Assembly: GCF_030929605.1 (NCBI RefSeq)
Contig: NZ_JAVFVS010000013.1
Location: 62,001-126,000 of the forward strand
Origin: Flavobacterium sp. LHD-80
GTDB taxonomy: Bacteria > Bacteroidota > Bacteroidia > Flavobacteriales > Flavobacteriaceae
Length of the DNA: 64,000 nucleotides
Reading direction: 5' to 3'
Each line of letters opens with the position of its first letter. Position 1 is the first letter of the stretch. The notes under the pieces are model-generated. The model was not told the DNA's origin and made no database searches. It worked only from the letters and a program-made list of their open reading frames with translations. This document shows positions 34,713 to 43,507 of the stretch, piece by piece. The translations under genes and the position numbers were made by a program.

Positions 34713-34728
34713 GTAAGCTTACAAATTT
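34713..34728 (-). promoter_or_regulatory. Palindrome-containing upstream element shared with the efflux operon
   Basis: GTAAGCTTACAAATTT (plus-strand reading) is identical to 27438-27453 and lies a similar short distance upstream of a minus-strand start codon. It contains the 10-base palindrome GTAAGCTTAC next to an ATTTG box. Confidence 0.4.
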
Positions 34729-34754
34729 CATTCTATTTGTTGGTGAAAGGTTTG

Positions 34755-34762
34755 TAACTTTG
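34755..34762 (+). promoter_or_regulatory. -7 box for the M1 peptidase gene
   Basis: TAACTTTG matches TAnnTTTG. The predicted leader is about 20 bases. The -33 element is unclear. Confidence 0.4.
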
Positions 34763-34787
34763 GGATCTTGGCATAAAATTTTATTTG

Positions 34788-36848
34788 ATGAAATATATTT
34801 TCTTTCTAATTACTTCTTTTGCTTTTGCTCAACAAACTCAATTCGTCGATTTTAAATCGGTTAATGCGCAATTAACTTTAAATTCCAAAGAAAAGTCGGT
34901 TTCAGGTACGGTTGATTTTGGTTTTTCTGTTTCAAAACCAATCGATACCATCAAAATTGACGCTAAAAACATGGAATTTTCCAAAGTACAAATCGACAAT
35001 AAAGATGTTGTTTTTGTTAATTCTGGAAAACAGTTGCAACTTATTGGCAATTTTCAAAAAGGAGAAAATCATCTGACTTTTGAATATACAGCAAAACCAA
35101 AACAAGCCTTATATTTTGTTGACATTGAAGGAAGAGAAGTTCAAATTTGGACGCAAGGTCAAGGTCGTTATACCAGTAATTGGTTTCCGAGCTTTGATGA
35201 CGTTAATGAAAAACTGATTTTTAATTTAGGAATATTTTATGATGAAGCATATCAAGTTATTTCAAACGGAGTTTTAAAAGAAAAAACTCAAAAAGGCAAC
35301 TTATTTCATTGGCAATACAAAATGGAAAAACCAATGAGTTCTTATGTTTTGATGCTTGCAGTTGGAAAATACGATAGAAGAAGTTTGAAATCGAAATCGA
35401 ATGTGCCGCTTGAATATTATTTAGAAAATAAAGATGCATCGCGTTTTGAGCCAACTTTTAGATATTCAAAACATATTTTTGATTTTTTAGAAAAGGAAAT
35501 TGGCGTTTCATATCCGTGGGAAGTTTATAGAGAAATTCCGGTTCGGGATTTTTTATATGCCGGAATGGAAAACACAACTTCAACTCTTTTTGCAACGCGA
35601 TATGTTGTCGATTCAATTGGATTTACCGATAGAAATTACACAAATGTAGATGCGCACGAATTAGCGCATCATTGGTTTGGAAATTTAATAACAGCCGAAA
35701 GTAGTAAACATCACTGGCTTCAGGAAGGTTTTGCAACTTATTATGCGGCACTTGCTGAGCGTGAAATTTTTGGCGACGATTATTTTTATTCTAAACTTTA
35801 TGATACAGCGCAACAAATAAAGTTTGCTTCGAGAACGGATTCTATTCCGGTTTTAAATCCAAAAGCGAGTTCACTTACTTTTTACGAAAAAGGAGCGTGG
35901 GCTTTGTTTGTTTTGCATGAATCTGTTGGAGATAAGGCATTTAAAAAAGCAATAAAAAGCTATCTGAAAAAATATGCATATCAAACCGTAAATACTCAAG
36001 ATTTCTTTAACGAAATTAAAAAAGTATCTAATTTTGATTTGGATAAATTCCAGAAAACATGGCTTGAATCAACTGCTTTTGATACATCAACTGCGAATGC
36101 ATTGTTGAGTAAAAACAAAGCGATTCAAATTAGATTGGAAATCGATAAATTAAAGAAAACGCCTTTGGCAGAGAAAAAAGATTTCTTTATTAAAATCTTA
36201 AATTCCGATGTTTATCATACAGTAAAAGAAGCAATTGTTGATCAATTGGAAAATGAGAAATACGAAGCAAAAAAAGAGTTGCTGCTTTTAGCAATGCAAA
36301 CAAATTATGTTCAAATTCGTCAAACCGTAGCAGAAACATTTACTAAGATTCCAGAAGATTTTAGAGTGCAGTATGAAAGTTTGTTAAACGATCAATCGTA
36401 TCAAACACAAGAAATCGCATTGTATTGGCTTTGGCGTAATTTTCCAGAACATCGAACGGAATATTTAGACAAATCAAAAAACTGGATTGGTTTTAACGAT
36501 TACAATCTTCGCACTTTATGGCTTTCTCTCGCATTATCGACACCAAATTACGCTGATAATCCGGATGATCTTGTAAATGAATTAATTGCTTTTTCATCTA
36601 CAAAATATGAAGCGACAACGAGACAAAACGCGCTCGAAAAATTGATTGCCTTCAAAATCATTAACGATCAGGTTTTGAGTAATTTAGTTTCGTCTACAAC
36701 GCATCATATGTGGCAGTTTTCAAAATTTGGAAGAGATACAATAAGATTGTTATTAAAAAATCCTGAAATGCGTGCTTCGTTTGAAAGAATTTTGCCTAAT
36801 TTGACCCCCAATGAACAGTTTCAATTGAACCGTTTGCTGAAAGAGTAA
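34788..36848 (+). CDS. M1-family zinc metallopeptidase (aminopeptidase)
   Basis: A 686-residue exported peptidase. I chose the ATG at 34788; an in-frame TTG directly precedes it. The signal peptide ends around SFAFAQ (residue 14-15). The N-terminal beta domain is followed by the exopeptidase motif variant AGMEN (about 258-262) and the zinc site HELAHHWFG, with H290, E291 and H294, and third ligand E313 in WLQEGFATYYA. The C-terminal half (about 440-686) has HEAT-like helical repeats. It probably trims peptides in the periplasm or on the surface. Confidence 0.93.
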   Translation: MKYIFFLITSFAFAQQTQFVDFKSVNAQLTLNSKEKSVSGTVDFGFSVSKPIDTIKIDAKNMEFSKVQIDNKDVVFVNSGKQLQLIGNFQKGENHLTFEYTAKPKQALYFVDIEGREVQIWTQGQGRYTSNWFPSFDDVNEKLIFNLGIFYDEAYQVISNGVLKEKTQKGNLFHWQYKMEKPMSSYVLMLAVGKYDRRSLKSKSNVPLEYYLENKDASRFEPTFRYSKHIFDFLEKEIGVSYPWEVYREIPVRDFLYAGMENTTSTLFATRYVVDSIGFTDRNYTNVDAHELAHHWFGNLITAESSKHHWLQEGFATYYAALAEREIFGDDYFYSKLYDTAQQIKFASRTDSIPVLNPKASSLTFYEKGAWALFVLHESVGDKAFKKAIKSYLKKYAYQTVNTQDFFNEIKKVSNFDLDKFQKTWLESTAFDTSTANALLSKNKAIQIRLEIDKLKKTPLAEKKDFFIKILNSDVYHTVKEAIVDQLENEKYEAKKELLLLAMQTNYVQIRQTVAETFTKIPEDFRVQYESLLNDQSYQTQEIALYWLWRNFPEHRTEYLDKSKNWIGFNDYNLRTLWLSLALSTPNYADNPDDLVNELIAFSSTKYEATTRQNALEKLIAFKIINDQVLSNLVSSTTHHMWQFSKFGRDTIRLLLKNPEMRASFERILPNLTPNEQFQLNRLLKE

Positions 36849-36956
36849 AAGAGAAAAGAAGAAAGAAACAAGATGAAAGATTTTATTTTTAAAAAAAGTC
36901 TTTATTCTTGCTTATTGGCTCTATTCTCTAAAAAACAATAACCTACAATACCACAT

Positions 36957-37856
36957 ATGAGAGCATTAGTTATTTCTGGCGGCGGAAGTAAAGGCGCATT
37001 TGCCGGCGGAGTTGCGCAGTATTTAATCGAAGAGAAAAATCACGAGTATGATTTATTTTTAGGCACTTCTACAGGAAGCTTGCTTATTCCGCATTTAGCT
37101 TTGGGGCATATTAGGAAGATTCATTCGGTTTATACTAATGTTACTATGGGAAGTATTTTCAATATTTGCCCGTTTGTGGTTAAAAATAAAGAAGGTGTTG
37201 ATATTGTGACGATTAATCATTTCAACGTTTTGAGACAATTTTTTAAAGGAAAGAGGACTTTTGGCGAAAGCAAAGGTTTGAAAAAATACATTCAGAATAA
37301 CTTCTCACTTTCAGATTTTAATAAACTGAAAAAATTAAAAACCGATGTTATTATTACAGTAACTAACTTTACGAAAAACGAATCAGAATATAAATCTGTA
37401 AAAGATTGCAGTTATGAAGAATTTATAGATTGGTCTTGGATTTCAAGTAATTATGTGCCATTTATGAGTATAGTTGAACGAAATAATTTTGAATACGGTG
37501 ATGGCGGATTTTCAAGTTTAGTTCCAATTCGCGAAGCAATCAATCGCGGAGCCACTGAAATTGATGTAATTATTTTAGAAACTGAAGTAAATATGGATAA
37601 AACAGTTATTGGTAAAAACCCTTTTTCATTAATGATTGATTTGTTTAGAATTGCCTTAGATCAAGTAGAAAAACACGATATTGCTATAGGAAAACTTATG
37701 GCAAACAACAAGAATGTTAAACTTAACTTATATTATACACCAACTAAACTTACTGATAACGCTTTGATTTTCAATAAAGAGGTAATGAAAGAATGGTGGG
37801 AGCAAGGTTTTGAATATGCACAGAATAAATCTGAAGTTATGAGTGATAACAGATAG
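36957..37856 (+). CDS. Patatin-like phospholipase
   Basis: A 299-residue protein with the patatin Ser-Asp dyad. The oxyanion glycine loop is ISGGGSKGAFAGG (about 6-18), the nucleophile Ser38 is in GTSTGS, and the Asp is in YGDGGFSSLVP (about residue 182). No signal peptide, so cytosolic or peripheral at the membrane. It is expected to hydrolyse acyl esters in lipids. It lies 108 bases after the peptidase gene and 27 bases before the lipoprotein-like gene, with which it may be co-transcribed. Confidence 0.92.
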   Translation: MRALVISGGGSKGAFAGGVAQYLIEEKNHEYDLFLGTSTGSLLIPHLALGHIRKIHSVYTNVTMGSIFNICPFVVKNKEGVDIVTINHFNVLRQFFKGKRTFGESKGLKKYIQNNFSLSDFNKLKKLKTDVIITVTNFTKNESEYKSVKDCSYEEFIDWSWISSNYVPFMSIVERNNFEYGDGGFSSLVPIREAINRGATEIDVIILETEVNMDKTVIGKNPFSLMIDLFRIALDQVEKHDIAIGKLMANNKNVKLNLYYTPTKLTDNALIFNKEVMKEWWEQGFEYAQNKSEVMSDNR

Positions 37857-37883
37857 GTATAAAAATTAACTTGTTCTGAAAAC

Positions 37884-38516
37884 ATGGGAAATTTAAATTA
37901 TTTTGGTTCACTTTTAGTATTGATTTTCTTTTTTATAAGCTGTCAGAAGGAAAAACAAATTCCTGATTTTAAATTGCCAAAAAACGAAGAAGTTAATGCA
38001 ATAATTAAAGCTCTCATTAATAGTGATCGCTTAGAAATTGCTCCTTTTTTAGGAAAGAAAAAGAAGATTTCTTTTTGTGAAGATTTGCAAAAGCTACGTA
38101 TTGATCATGTGGAGAAAAACAAGTTGCCAAAAAAAGCAGAAGGAGAGTCTGAATTGATAGAGTTTCTTATTGGATTTCCCGATATTCCGAAGGAAAAATT
38201 TTTCTTTTCAAAATCAGATTCGTTGTACATTGAATTTCAAAACAAAAACTTTAGTACTTTCAAAATATCACAAAATGATTTTAATGAAGTTGATATCAAA
38301 TCAGTCCAAGAATTTAGGAATGATATTAATAAAAAGGCAGAATATTTTAATTTCTATCATGCAACAATTCCAATAATTTCACTTGATGGAAAAAAAGCTT
38401 ATGTCAAATATACTTTGAATTGTTCTGGTTTATGTGGAGCAGGTTACCGGGTTTACTTAGAAAAAAAGAAAGGAAATTGGGTAGTCGTAAAATATAGCGA
38501 AGAATGGGTTAGCTAA
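37884..38516 (+). CDS. Hypothetical lipoprotein, 210 aa
   Basis: A 210-residue protein, not recognised. The N-terminus has a hydrophobic segment (about 6-19) and a lipobox-like FFISCQK, with Cys at about residue 20. The mature protein is Lys/Glu-rich and soluble, with a conserved-looking C-terminus (AYVKYTLNCSGLCGAGYRVYLEKKKGNWVV) in which two cysteines may pair. It resembles small periplasmic proteins with an NTF2-like ending but cannot be assigned. It follows the patatin gene closely and ends at a bidirectional hairpin. Confidence 0.65.
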   Translation: MGNLNYFGSLLVLIFFFISCQKEKQIPDFKLPKNEEVNAIIKALINSDRLEIAPFLGKKKKISFCEDLQKLRIDHVEKNKLPKKAEGESELIEFLIGFPDIPKEKFFFSKSDSLYIEFQNKNFSTFKISQNDFNEVDIKSVQEFRNDINKKAEYFNFYHATIPIISLDGKKAYVKYTLNCSGLCGAGYRVYLEKKKGNWVVVKYSEEWVS

Positions 38517-38521
38517 AAAAA

Positions 38522-38555
38522 GAAAGATTGAGATTTAAAATTTTCTCAATCTTTC
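38522..38555. terminator. Bidirectional terminator between convergent genes
   Basis: GAAAGATTGAGA (38522-38533) pairs perfectly with TCTCAATCTTTC (38544-38555), flanked by A-rich and T-rich tracts. Confidence 0.8.
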
Positions 38556-38567
38556 AAATAATATTTT

Positions 38568-39089
38568 CTACCAAAGTTCTGCAACTTCATTTTTAATATA
38601 TCCTAAAGCAGCATTACTAGGTGATTGTTTTTCTAATAAATCATTCAAAATAACTTCACGTAATTTATCAGCATTTTCTACTTTATCACTCATTGCAGCT
38701 TTGCGAATCATTTGAATTGTAGCATTTTTTGCAGTTGTGATAATCGTCCAGCATTCGTCAGACATGTATATTTGCTGCGTCAAGTTGTGTTCAAATTCTT
38801 GCTCAATTTGGTCGATTATGTAGTTTTCGTAATCGTGTTTATTTTGAGAAATTGGCGCAATCCTAATTAATAATTTCGTCAAATTTATACGCTCCAAAAA
38901 TAAAGTCATACGCTCATACGCCTGCAAGCGTATTGGTAATGATTGTTTTTGGTAATCTCTATTCAATAAAAAAGCACGCTTTTTATCATTGTTTTTAATG
39001 TGCAGTTCAAAAAAACTGTAAGCAACAAATCCCGTTACAATTGCAGGTAAAGTATAACTGGCTAATTCTATAATTCTTGTAAAATCCAT
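38568..39089 (-). CDS. Conserved single-pass membrane protein, 173 aa
   Basis: Not assigned to a function. From the ATG at 39089 (an upstream in-frame TTG at 39110 is less likely) the product has one membrane helix (about 5-25, LASYTLPAIVTGFVAYSFFEL). A cytosolic helical domain follows, containing RLQAYERMTLFLERINLTKLLIRI and an acidic C-terminus. It resembles a uniform Bacteroidota family of unknown role. It is divergent from the TauE-like transporter gene. Confidence 0.75.
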   Translation of the reverse strand: MDFTRIIELASYTLPAIVTGFVAYSFFELHIKNNDKKRAFLLNRDYQKQSLPIRLQAYERMTLFLERINLTKLLIRIAPISQNKHDYENYIIDQIEQEFEHNLTQQIYMSDECWTIITTAKNATIQMIRKAAMSDKVENADKLREVILNDLLEKQSPSNAALGYIKNEVAELW

Positions 39090-39214
39090 TTGGGTTAAAT
39101 TTTTTAGCAAAAATATACTTTTTGAGGAGAAATCCGTTTTAATTTTTGGTAATAAACAAAACGGAAAACTTATTTTTGCAACAGGTTTTCAAAATTTGCA
39201 CAATACTATTTTTA

Positions 39215-39982
39215 ATGGATTCATACATAATACTTTTTCTTTGCTTAGCTGCTTTCGCTGCAGGATTTATCGACGCAATTGTTGGCGGTGGCGGACTAAT
39301 CCAAACTCCAATGGGATTAATTTTATTGCCTAATTTACCTGTTTCAACAGTTATTGGATCTTTAAAAATTCCGGCTTTCAGCGGAACGGCTTTTGCTGCC
39401 TTTCAATATTTAAAGAAAGTCGCTATTCAGTGGAAATTGTTGATTATCATGATGTGTTTGGCAGTTCCATCGGCATTTTTGGGTTCTACGATTTTGACAA
39501 TGGTAAGTAACGATTTTATGAAACCGCTTTTGCTTGTGGTTTTGTCATTGTTGTTTGTTTATACGTATGCAAAGAAAAATTTTGGCCAGCATGTTGCCAA
39601 AGATCATTCAGAAACAACTCAAATTATTTATGCAGTTGTAATTAGTATGATTGTTGGATTTTATGACGGATTTATTGGCCCAGGAACAGGAAGTTTTTTT
39701 GTAGTTGCTTTTATCGCGCTTTTAGGTTTTGATTTTTTGCACGCTTCCGCGAATGCTAAAATGGTGAACTTGGCAACAAATTTTGGTTCGATTTGTTTGT
39801 TTATGATTAAAGGGAAAATCATTTGGTCAATCGCAATTCCAATGGCAATAAGCAACGGACTTGGCGGTTGGCTTGGTGCAAAACTGGCCATAAATAAAGG
39901 AAATGGGTTTATTCGAATCTTCTTTTTGGTTGTTGTTGTCGGAACTTTGATTCGATTTGCTTATGACGTTTTCTTCAAGTAG
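39215..39982 (+). CDS. TauE/SafE-family membrane transporter
   Basis: A 255-residue inner-membrane protein with about eight hydrophobic helices in two repeats. The first contains FAAGFIDAIVGGGGLIQTPMGL and the second VGFYDGFIGPGTGSFFVVAFIALLGFDF, the two signature loops of this family of anion (sulfite or organosulfonate) exporters. I chose the ATG at 39215 because the longer frame starts at a TTG and adds a non-hydrophobic extension. The substrate is not predictable. Confidence 0.92.
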   Translation: MDSYIILFLCLAAFAAGFIDAIVGGGGLIQTPMGLILLPNLPVSTVIGSLKIPAFSGTAFAAFQYLKKVAIQWKLLIIMMCLAVPSAFLGSTILTMVSNDFMKPLLLVVLSLLFVYTYAKKNFGQHVAKDHSETTQIIYAVVISMIVGFYDGFIGPGTGSFFVVAFIALLGFDFLHASANAKMVNLATNFGSICLFMIKGKIIWSIAIPMAISNGLGGWLGAKLAINKGNGFIRIFFLVVVVGTLIRFAYDVFFK

Positions 39983-39992
39983 TTTTTTTTAA

Positions 39993-40121
39993 AACCATAT
40001 AAGTGATATAAGAAATTATAAGCTTTATCTTTAATATGGTTTTCAAAATTGCAGGTCATATAAGCATTTCTAATGTTTTCTCAATAATAGAATTAAATGA
40101 ACTTATATTACTTATATGGTT
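39993..40121. repeat. 20-bp inverted repeat (AACCATATAAGT type)
   Basis: AACCATATAAGTGATATAAG (39993-40012) and CTTATATTACTTATATGGTT (40102-40121) are reverse complements with one mismatch, separated by 89 AT-rich bases. It lies directly after the transporter gene. Confidence 0.85.
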
Positions 40122-40153
40122 CAAAATATTTAAAGAAAGCCAATTGTTTGAAC

Positions 40154-40238
40154 CTAGCCCCGATAGAGGCGGTATCCTCGCAGTGCAACGGAGAGATATA
40201 GCCGAAAGCAGGAAACCATGTTTAATAAAATGCCCATT
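40154..40238 (+). ncRNA. Structured GC-richer element, possible RNA or repeat
   Basis: The sequence from CTAGCCCCGATAGAGGCGG through GATATAGCCGAAAGCAGG to TTCGGC can fold: GGC/GCC and TATC/GATA pair around a short loop, and GCCGAA pairs with TTCGGC. From memory, similar AGCCCCGATAG...GATATAGC...AAGCAGGA elements are frequent between genes in flavobacteria. It does not look like a tRNA or a known riboswitch. It could be a transcribed hairpin or a mobile repeat. Confidence 0.4.
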
Positions 40239-40256
40239 CTTCGGCTTCAAAAAAAA

Positions 40257-40291
40257 CTTAGCATCTCAGAATCTTAGCATCTTAGGAACTT
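40257..40291. repeat. Single arm of the CTTAGCATCTTAG repeat family
   Basis: CTTAGCATCTCAGAATCTTAGCATCTTAG-type sequence matches the right arm of the inverted repeat at 30392-30437. It lies just upstream of the helicase promoter region. Confidence 0.7.
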
Positions 40292-40305
40292 TCTTTTTTA
40301 ATTCT

Positions 40306-40325
40306 TATTTTTGCATATAAAGGAG
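40306..40325 (+). promoter_or_regulatory. -7 box and Shine-Dalgarno-like site for the helicase gene
   Basis: TATTTTTG (40306-40313) matches TAnnTTTG. AAGGAG (40320-40325) lies 9 bases before the ATG at 40335. Such a strong Shine-Dalgarno is unusual in this window and favours that ATG over the TTG at 40311. If the box is used, the transcript begins only about 15 bases upstream, at the Shine-Dalgarno itself. Confidence 0.5.
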
Positions 40326-40334
40326 AAAAATTAC

Positions 40335-42671
40335 ATGCAGAAATATATTGACCAGCTCAACGAAGCGCAGAGGGCGCCTGTTTTAAAGAAAGACGGGCCA
40401 ATGATTATTATTGCTGGTGCAGGTTCGGGAAAAACCCGTGTTTTAACAATTAGAATTGCTTATTTGATGGCTCAAGGAATTGATGCCTTCAATATTTTGT
40501 CGCTGACTTTTACCAATAAAGCAGCGCGTGAAATGAAGCACAGGATTTCGGATATTGTTGGTGCATCTGAAGCTAAAAATCTTTGGATGGGAACTTTCCA
40601 CTCGATTTTTGCGCGTATCCTTCGTGCAGAATCAGATCATTTAGGATATCCTTCCAATTTTACTATTTACGATTCTCAGGATTCGGCAAGACTGATTTCT
40701 TCTATTATAAAGGAAATGCAGTTAGACCGTGATATCTATAAACCAAAACAGATTTTAGGACGTATATCTAGTTATAAGAATAGCTTAATTACGGTTAAAG
40801 CCTATTTCAATAATCCAGAATTGGTTGAAGCCGATGCCATGGCAAAAAGACCAAGATTGGGCGAAATTTATCAGCAATATGTAGAGCGCTGTTTTAAAGC
40901 CGGTGCAATGGATTTTGATGATTTATTATTGAAAACCAATGAATTGTTGACACGTTTTCCGGAAGTTTTAGCTAAATATCAGGATCGTTTTCGTTATATT
41001 TTGGTTGATGAGTACCAAGATACAAATCACTCTCAATATTTGATTGTTAGGGCTTTGTCTGATAGATTTCAGAATATTTGTGTCGTTGGTGACGATGCGC
41101 AGAGTATTTATGCTTTCCGTGGAGCGAACATCAATAATATTTTGAATTTCCAGAAGGATTATGAAGGCGTGGTAATGTTCCGTTTGGAGCAGAATTACCG
41201 TTCGACACGAAACATTGTTGAAGCGGCAAATACGGTCATGGAGCATAATAAAACCAAACTGGATAAAGTGGTTTGGACAGCGAATGATTTTGGACCAAAA
41301 ATTAAAGTCCACCGAAGTTTGACAGATGCTGAAGAAGGCCGTTTTGTAGCGAGCACAATTTTCGAGCAAAAGATGCAGAATCAGCTTCATAATGGCGCTT
41401 TTGCGATTTTGTATCGTACGAATGCACAGTCACGTGCGATGGAAGATGCTTTGAGAAAACGTGATATTCCGTATCGAATTTATGGAGGATTGTCTTTCTA
41501 TCAGCGTAAGGAAATAAAGGATGTTTTGTGTTATTTACGTTTGGTAATTAACCCAAAAGATGAAGAAGCTTTAATTCGTGTGATCAATTATCCGGCACGT
41601 GGAATTGGAGATACAACTGTAGAAAAATTGACTATTGCAGCCAACCATTACAAACGCTCGATTTGGGAAGTAATGGTTAATATTGATAAAATTGATTTGA
41701 AACTGAATGCTGGAACAAAAAACAAATTGAAAGATTTTGTGACTATGATTCAGAGTTTTCAGGTAATTGATCAAAATCAGGATGCGTTTTATATTACAGA
41801 CCACGTTGCGAAGAAAACTGGTTTAGTTCAGGAATTAAAGAAAGATGCTACTCCAGAAGGAATGGCGAAAATTCAGAATATCGAAGAACTTTTAAACGGT
41901 ATTAAAGATTTTACTGAAGGTCAAAGAGAAATTGATGGAGCTAGAGGTGCACTTTCTGAGTTTATGGAAGATGTGGCTTTGGCAACTGATTTAGATAAAG
42001 ATACAAATGATGAAGACCGAGTGGCTTTGATGACGATTCACTTGGCAAAAGGACTTGAGTTCCCTCATGTTTTTGTGGTTGGTATGGAAGAAGATTTGTT
42101 TCCGAGCGCTATGAGTATGAGTACAAGAAGCGAATTAGAAGAGGAACGTCGATTATTTTACGTAGCTTTAACTCGTGCTGAACATCAAGCGTATTTGACT
42201 TACGCGCAATCGCGTTATCGTTGGGGAAAATTGACAGATAGTGAACCGTCACGATTTATTGAAGAAATTGATGGTCAATTTTTAGAATATTTGACTCCTT
42301 CAGAAAGCAATTATCGTTATAAATCTCCAATTGATGGTGATATTTTTGGCGATGTTGATAAATCAAAATTAAGATTAGCCAAACCAATAGGGGGGACACC
42401 ACCAAAACATGTTACAGATAACAATCCGAAACCGGATTTGAATATTAGAAAACTAAAACCAGTAACAGGAACAAATCCAAATGCTGGCGCTCCGAATTTA
42501 TTTGACAGTAAATTAACTGTTGGAAATGTAGTGATGCACGAGCGTTTTGGAAAAGGAGAAGTAATTAATCTAGAAGGCGTTGGCGCTGATAAAAAAGCCG
42601 AAATCAAATTTGAAGTTGGCGGCATTAAGAAACTTTTGCTGAGATTTGCTAAATTAGATGTTGTGGGATAA
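40335..42671 (+). CDS. UvrD/PcrA-type superfamily 1 DNA helicase
   Basis: A 778-residue 3'-5' DNA helicase for repair and replication restart. The Q-motif LNEAQRAPV is at about 8-16 and Walker A is IIAGAGSGKTRVL (about 25-37). LVDEYQDTNHSQY forms motif II, VVGDDAQSIYAFRGA motif III, and LMTIHLAKGLEFPHVFVVGMEEDLFP motif V. FYVALTRAE gives motif VI. The C-terminal tail has the Tudor-like VGNVVMHERFGKGEVINLEGVG segment typical of PcrA. A Shine-Dalgarno supports the start at 40335. Whether to call it uvrD or pcrA cannot be settled by sequence alone. Confidence 0.95.
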   Translation: MQKYIDQLNEAQRAPVLKKDGPMIIIAGAGSGKTRVLTIRIAYLMAQGIDAFNILSLTFTNKAAREMKHRISDIVGASEAKNLWMGTFHSIFARILRAESDHLGYPSNFTIYDSQDSARLISSIIKEMQLDRDIYKPKQILGRISSYKNSLITVKAYFNNPELVEADAMAKRPRLGEIYQQYVERCFKAGAMDFDDLLLKTNELLTRFPEVLAKYQDRFRYILVDEYQDTNHSQYLIVRALSDRFQNICVVGDDAQSIYAFRGANINNILNFQKDYEGVVMFRLEQNYRSTRNIVEAANTVMEHNKTKLDKVVWTANDFGPKIKVHRSLTDAEEGRFVASTIFEQKMQNQLHNGAFAILYRTNAQSRAMEDALRKRDIPYRIYGGLSFYQRKEIKDVLCYLRLVINPKDEEALIRVINYPARGIGDTTVEKLTIAANHYKRSIWEVMVNIDKIDLKLNAGTKNKLKDFVTMIQSFQVIDQNQDAFYITDHVAKKTGLVQELKKDATPEGMAKIQNIEELLNGIKDFTEGQREIDGARGALSEFMEDVALATDLDKDTNDEDRVALMTIHLAKGLEFPHVFVVGMEEDLFPSAMSMSTRSELEEERRLFYVALTRAEHQAYLTYAQSRYRWGKLTDSEPSRFIEEIDGQFLEYLTPSESNYRYKSPIDGDIFGDVDKSKLRLAKPIGGTPPKHVTDNNPKPDLNIRKLKPVTGTNPNAGAPNLFDSKLTVGNVVMHERFGKGEVINLEGVGADKKAEIKFEVGGIKKLLLRFAKLDVVG

Positions 42672-42698
42672 ATAAAATTTCAAGTTTTGAAAACATTT

Positions 42699-42764
42699 GT
42701 CACCCTGAGCGAAGTCGAAGGGCGCTTCAATTGGACGTGGGCTTCGACTCCGCTCAGCCTGACA
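42699..42764. repeat. Imperfect inverted repeat (CCTGAGCGAAGTCGAAG type)
   Basis: TGTCACCCTGAGCGAAGTCG (from 42699) pairs with CGACTCCGCTCAGCCTGACA (to 42764) with a few mismatches. Outer AAGTTT/AAACTT elements may extend the stem. It lies between the helicase and tsaC genes. Confidence 0.75.
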
Positions 42765-42807
42765 AACTTGAAACCTGAAACAATAAAAAACTTGAAACAA
42801 AAACACT

Positions 42808-43428
42808 ATGGCTGAATTCATAAAAATATATCCAGATAAACCTAGTGAAGCTGCAATTGCAAAAGTTGTAAAAGTGCTTCAGAATGGTGGATTGGTAATT
42901 TATCCGACAGATACTGTTTACGGTTTGGGTTGCGATATTACTAATTCACGCGCATTAGAAAAAATTGCAAAAATTAAAGGAGTTAAGTTAGAGAAAGCTA
43001 ATTTCTCGTTTATTTGTCATGATTTGAGCAATTTATCAGATTATGTGCGTCAGATTGATACGTCGACTTTTAAAATTTTGAAAAGAGCATTGCCTGGGCC
43101 ATATACTTTCATTTTGCCAGGAAATAACAATTTGCCGAAAGAATTCAAAAAGAAAACAACAGTTGGTATTCGTGTGCCTGATAATAATATTATTTTGGAG
43201 ATTGTTCGCCAGTTAGGAAATCCAGTTGTTTCAACTTCTATTCGTGATGAAGATGATGTAATTGAATATACCACTGATCCCGAATTGATTTTTGAAAAAT
43301 GGCAGAATCTTGTAGATTTGGTAATTGATGGAGGTTATGGCGATAACGTTGGTTCAACGATTATTGATCTTTCAGAATATGAACCAGTTATCGTGAGAGA
43401 AGGAAAAGGTGATATTGATATTTTGTAA
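42808..43428 (+). CDS. tsaC: L-threonylcarbamoyladenylate synthase (YrdC/Sua5 family)
   Basis: A 206-residue enzyme that makes threonylcarbamoyl-AMP from threonine, bicarbonate and ATP, the first step of t6A37 tRNA modification. The YrdC fold shows the start GGLVIYPTDTVYGLGCDITN (about 31-50), KIKGVKLEKANFSFICHDL, LPGPYTFILPG (about 94-104), VGIRVPDN (about 120-127) and VVSTSIRDEDD. The length is that of the single-domain TsaC/YciO group. YciO paralogues look alike, so the symbol is likely but not certain. tsaE lies at 56459. A strong terminator follows. Confidence 0.85.
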   Translation: MAEFIKIYPDKPSEAAIAKVVKVLQNGGLVIYPTDTVYGLGCDITNSRALEKIAKIKGVKLEKANFSFICHDLSNLSDYVRQIDTSTFKILKRALPGPYTFILPGNNNLPKEFKKKTTVGIRVPDNNIILEIVRQLGNPVVSTSIRDEDDVIEYTTDPELIFEKWQNLVDLVIDGGYGDNVGSTIIDLSEYEPVIVREGKGDIDIL

Positions 43429-43458
43429 GAAAAGAAACAAATTGATTAGGATATTACA

Positions 43459-43499
43459 AAAAGGTTTGGTTAATTAGTAGTTAATTAACCAAACCTTTT
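43459..43499 (+). terminator. 18-bp-stem terminator after tsaC
   Basis: AAAAGGTTTGGTTAATTA (43459-43476) pairs perfectly with TAATTAACCAAACCTTTT (43482-43499). It ends 8 bases before the next start codon and so isolates that gene. Confidence 0.88.
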
Positions 43500-43507
43500 C
43501 GACTTTA

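Noticed and set aside
40154..40238. tRNA or riboswitch
   Set aside because: No cloverleaf, no T-loop and no known riboswitch core; kept only as a foldable repeat or RNA-like element.
40036..40320. Open plus-strand frame upstream of the helicase gene
   Set aside because: It spans three intergenic repeats and its product has no protein-like features; the repeats explain it.
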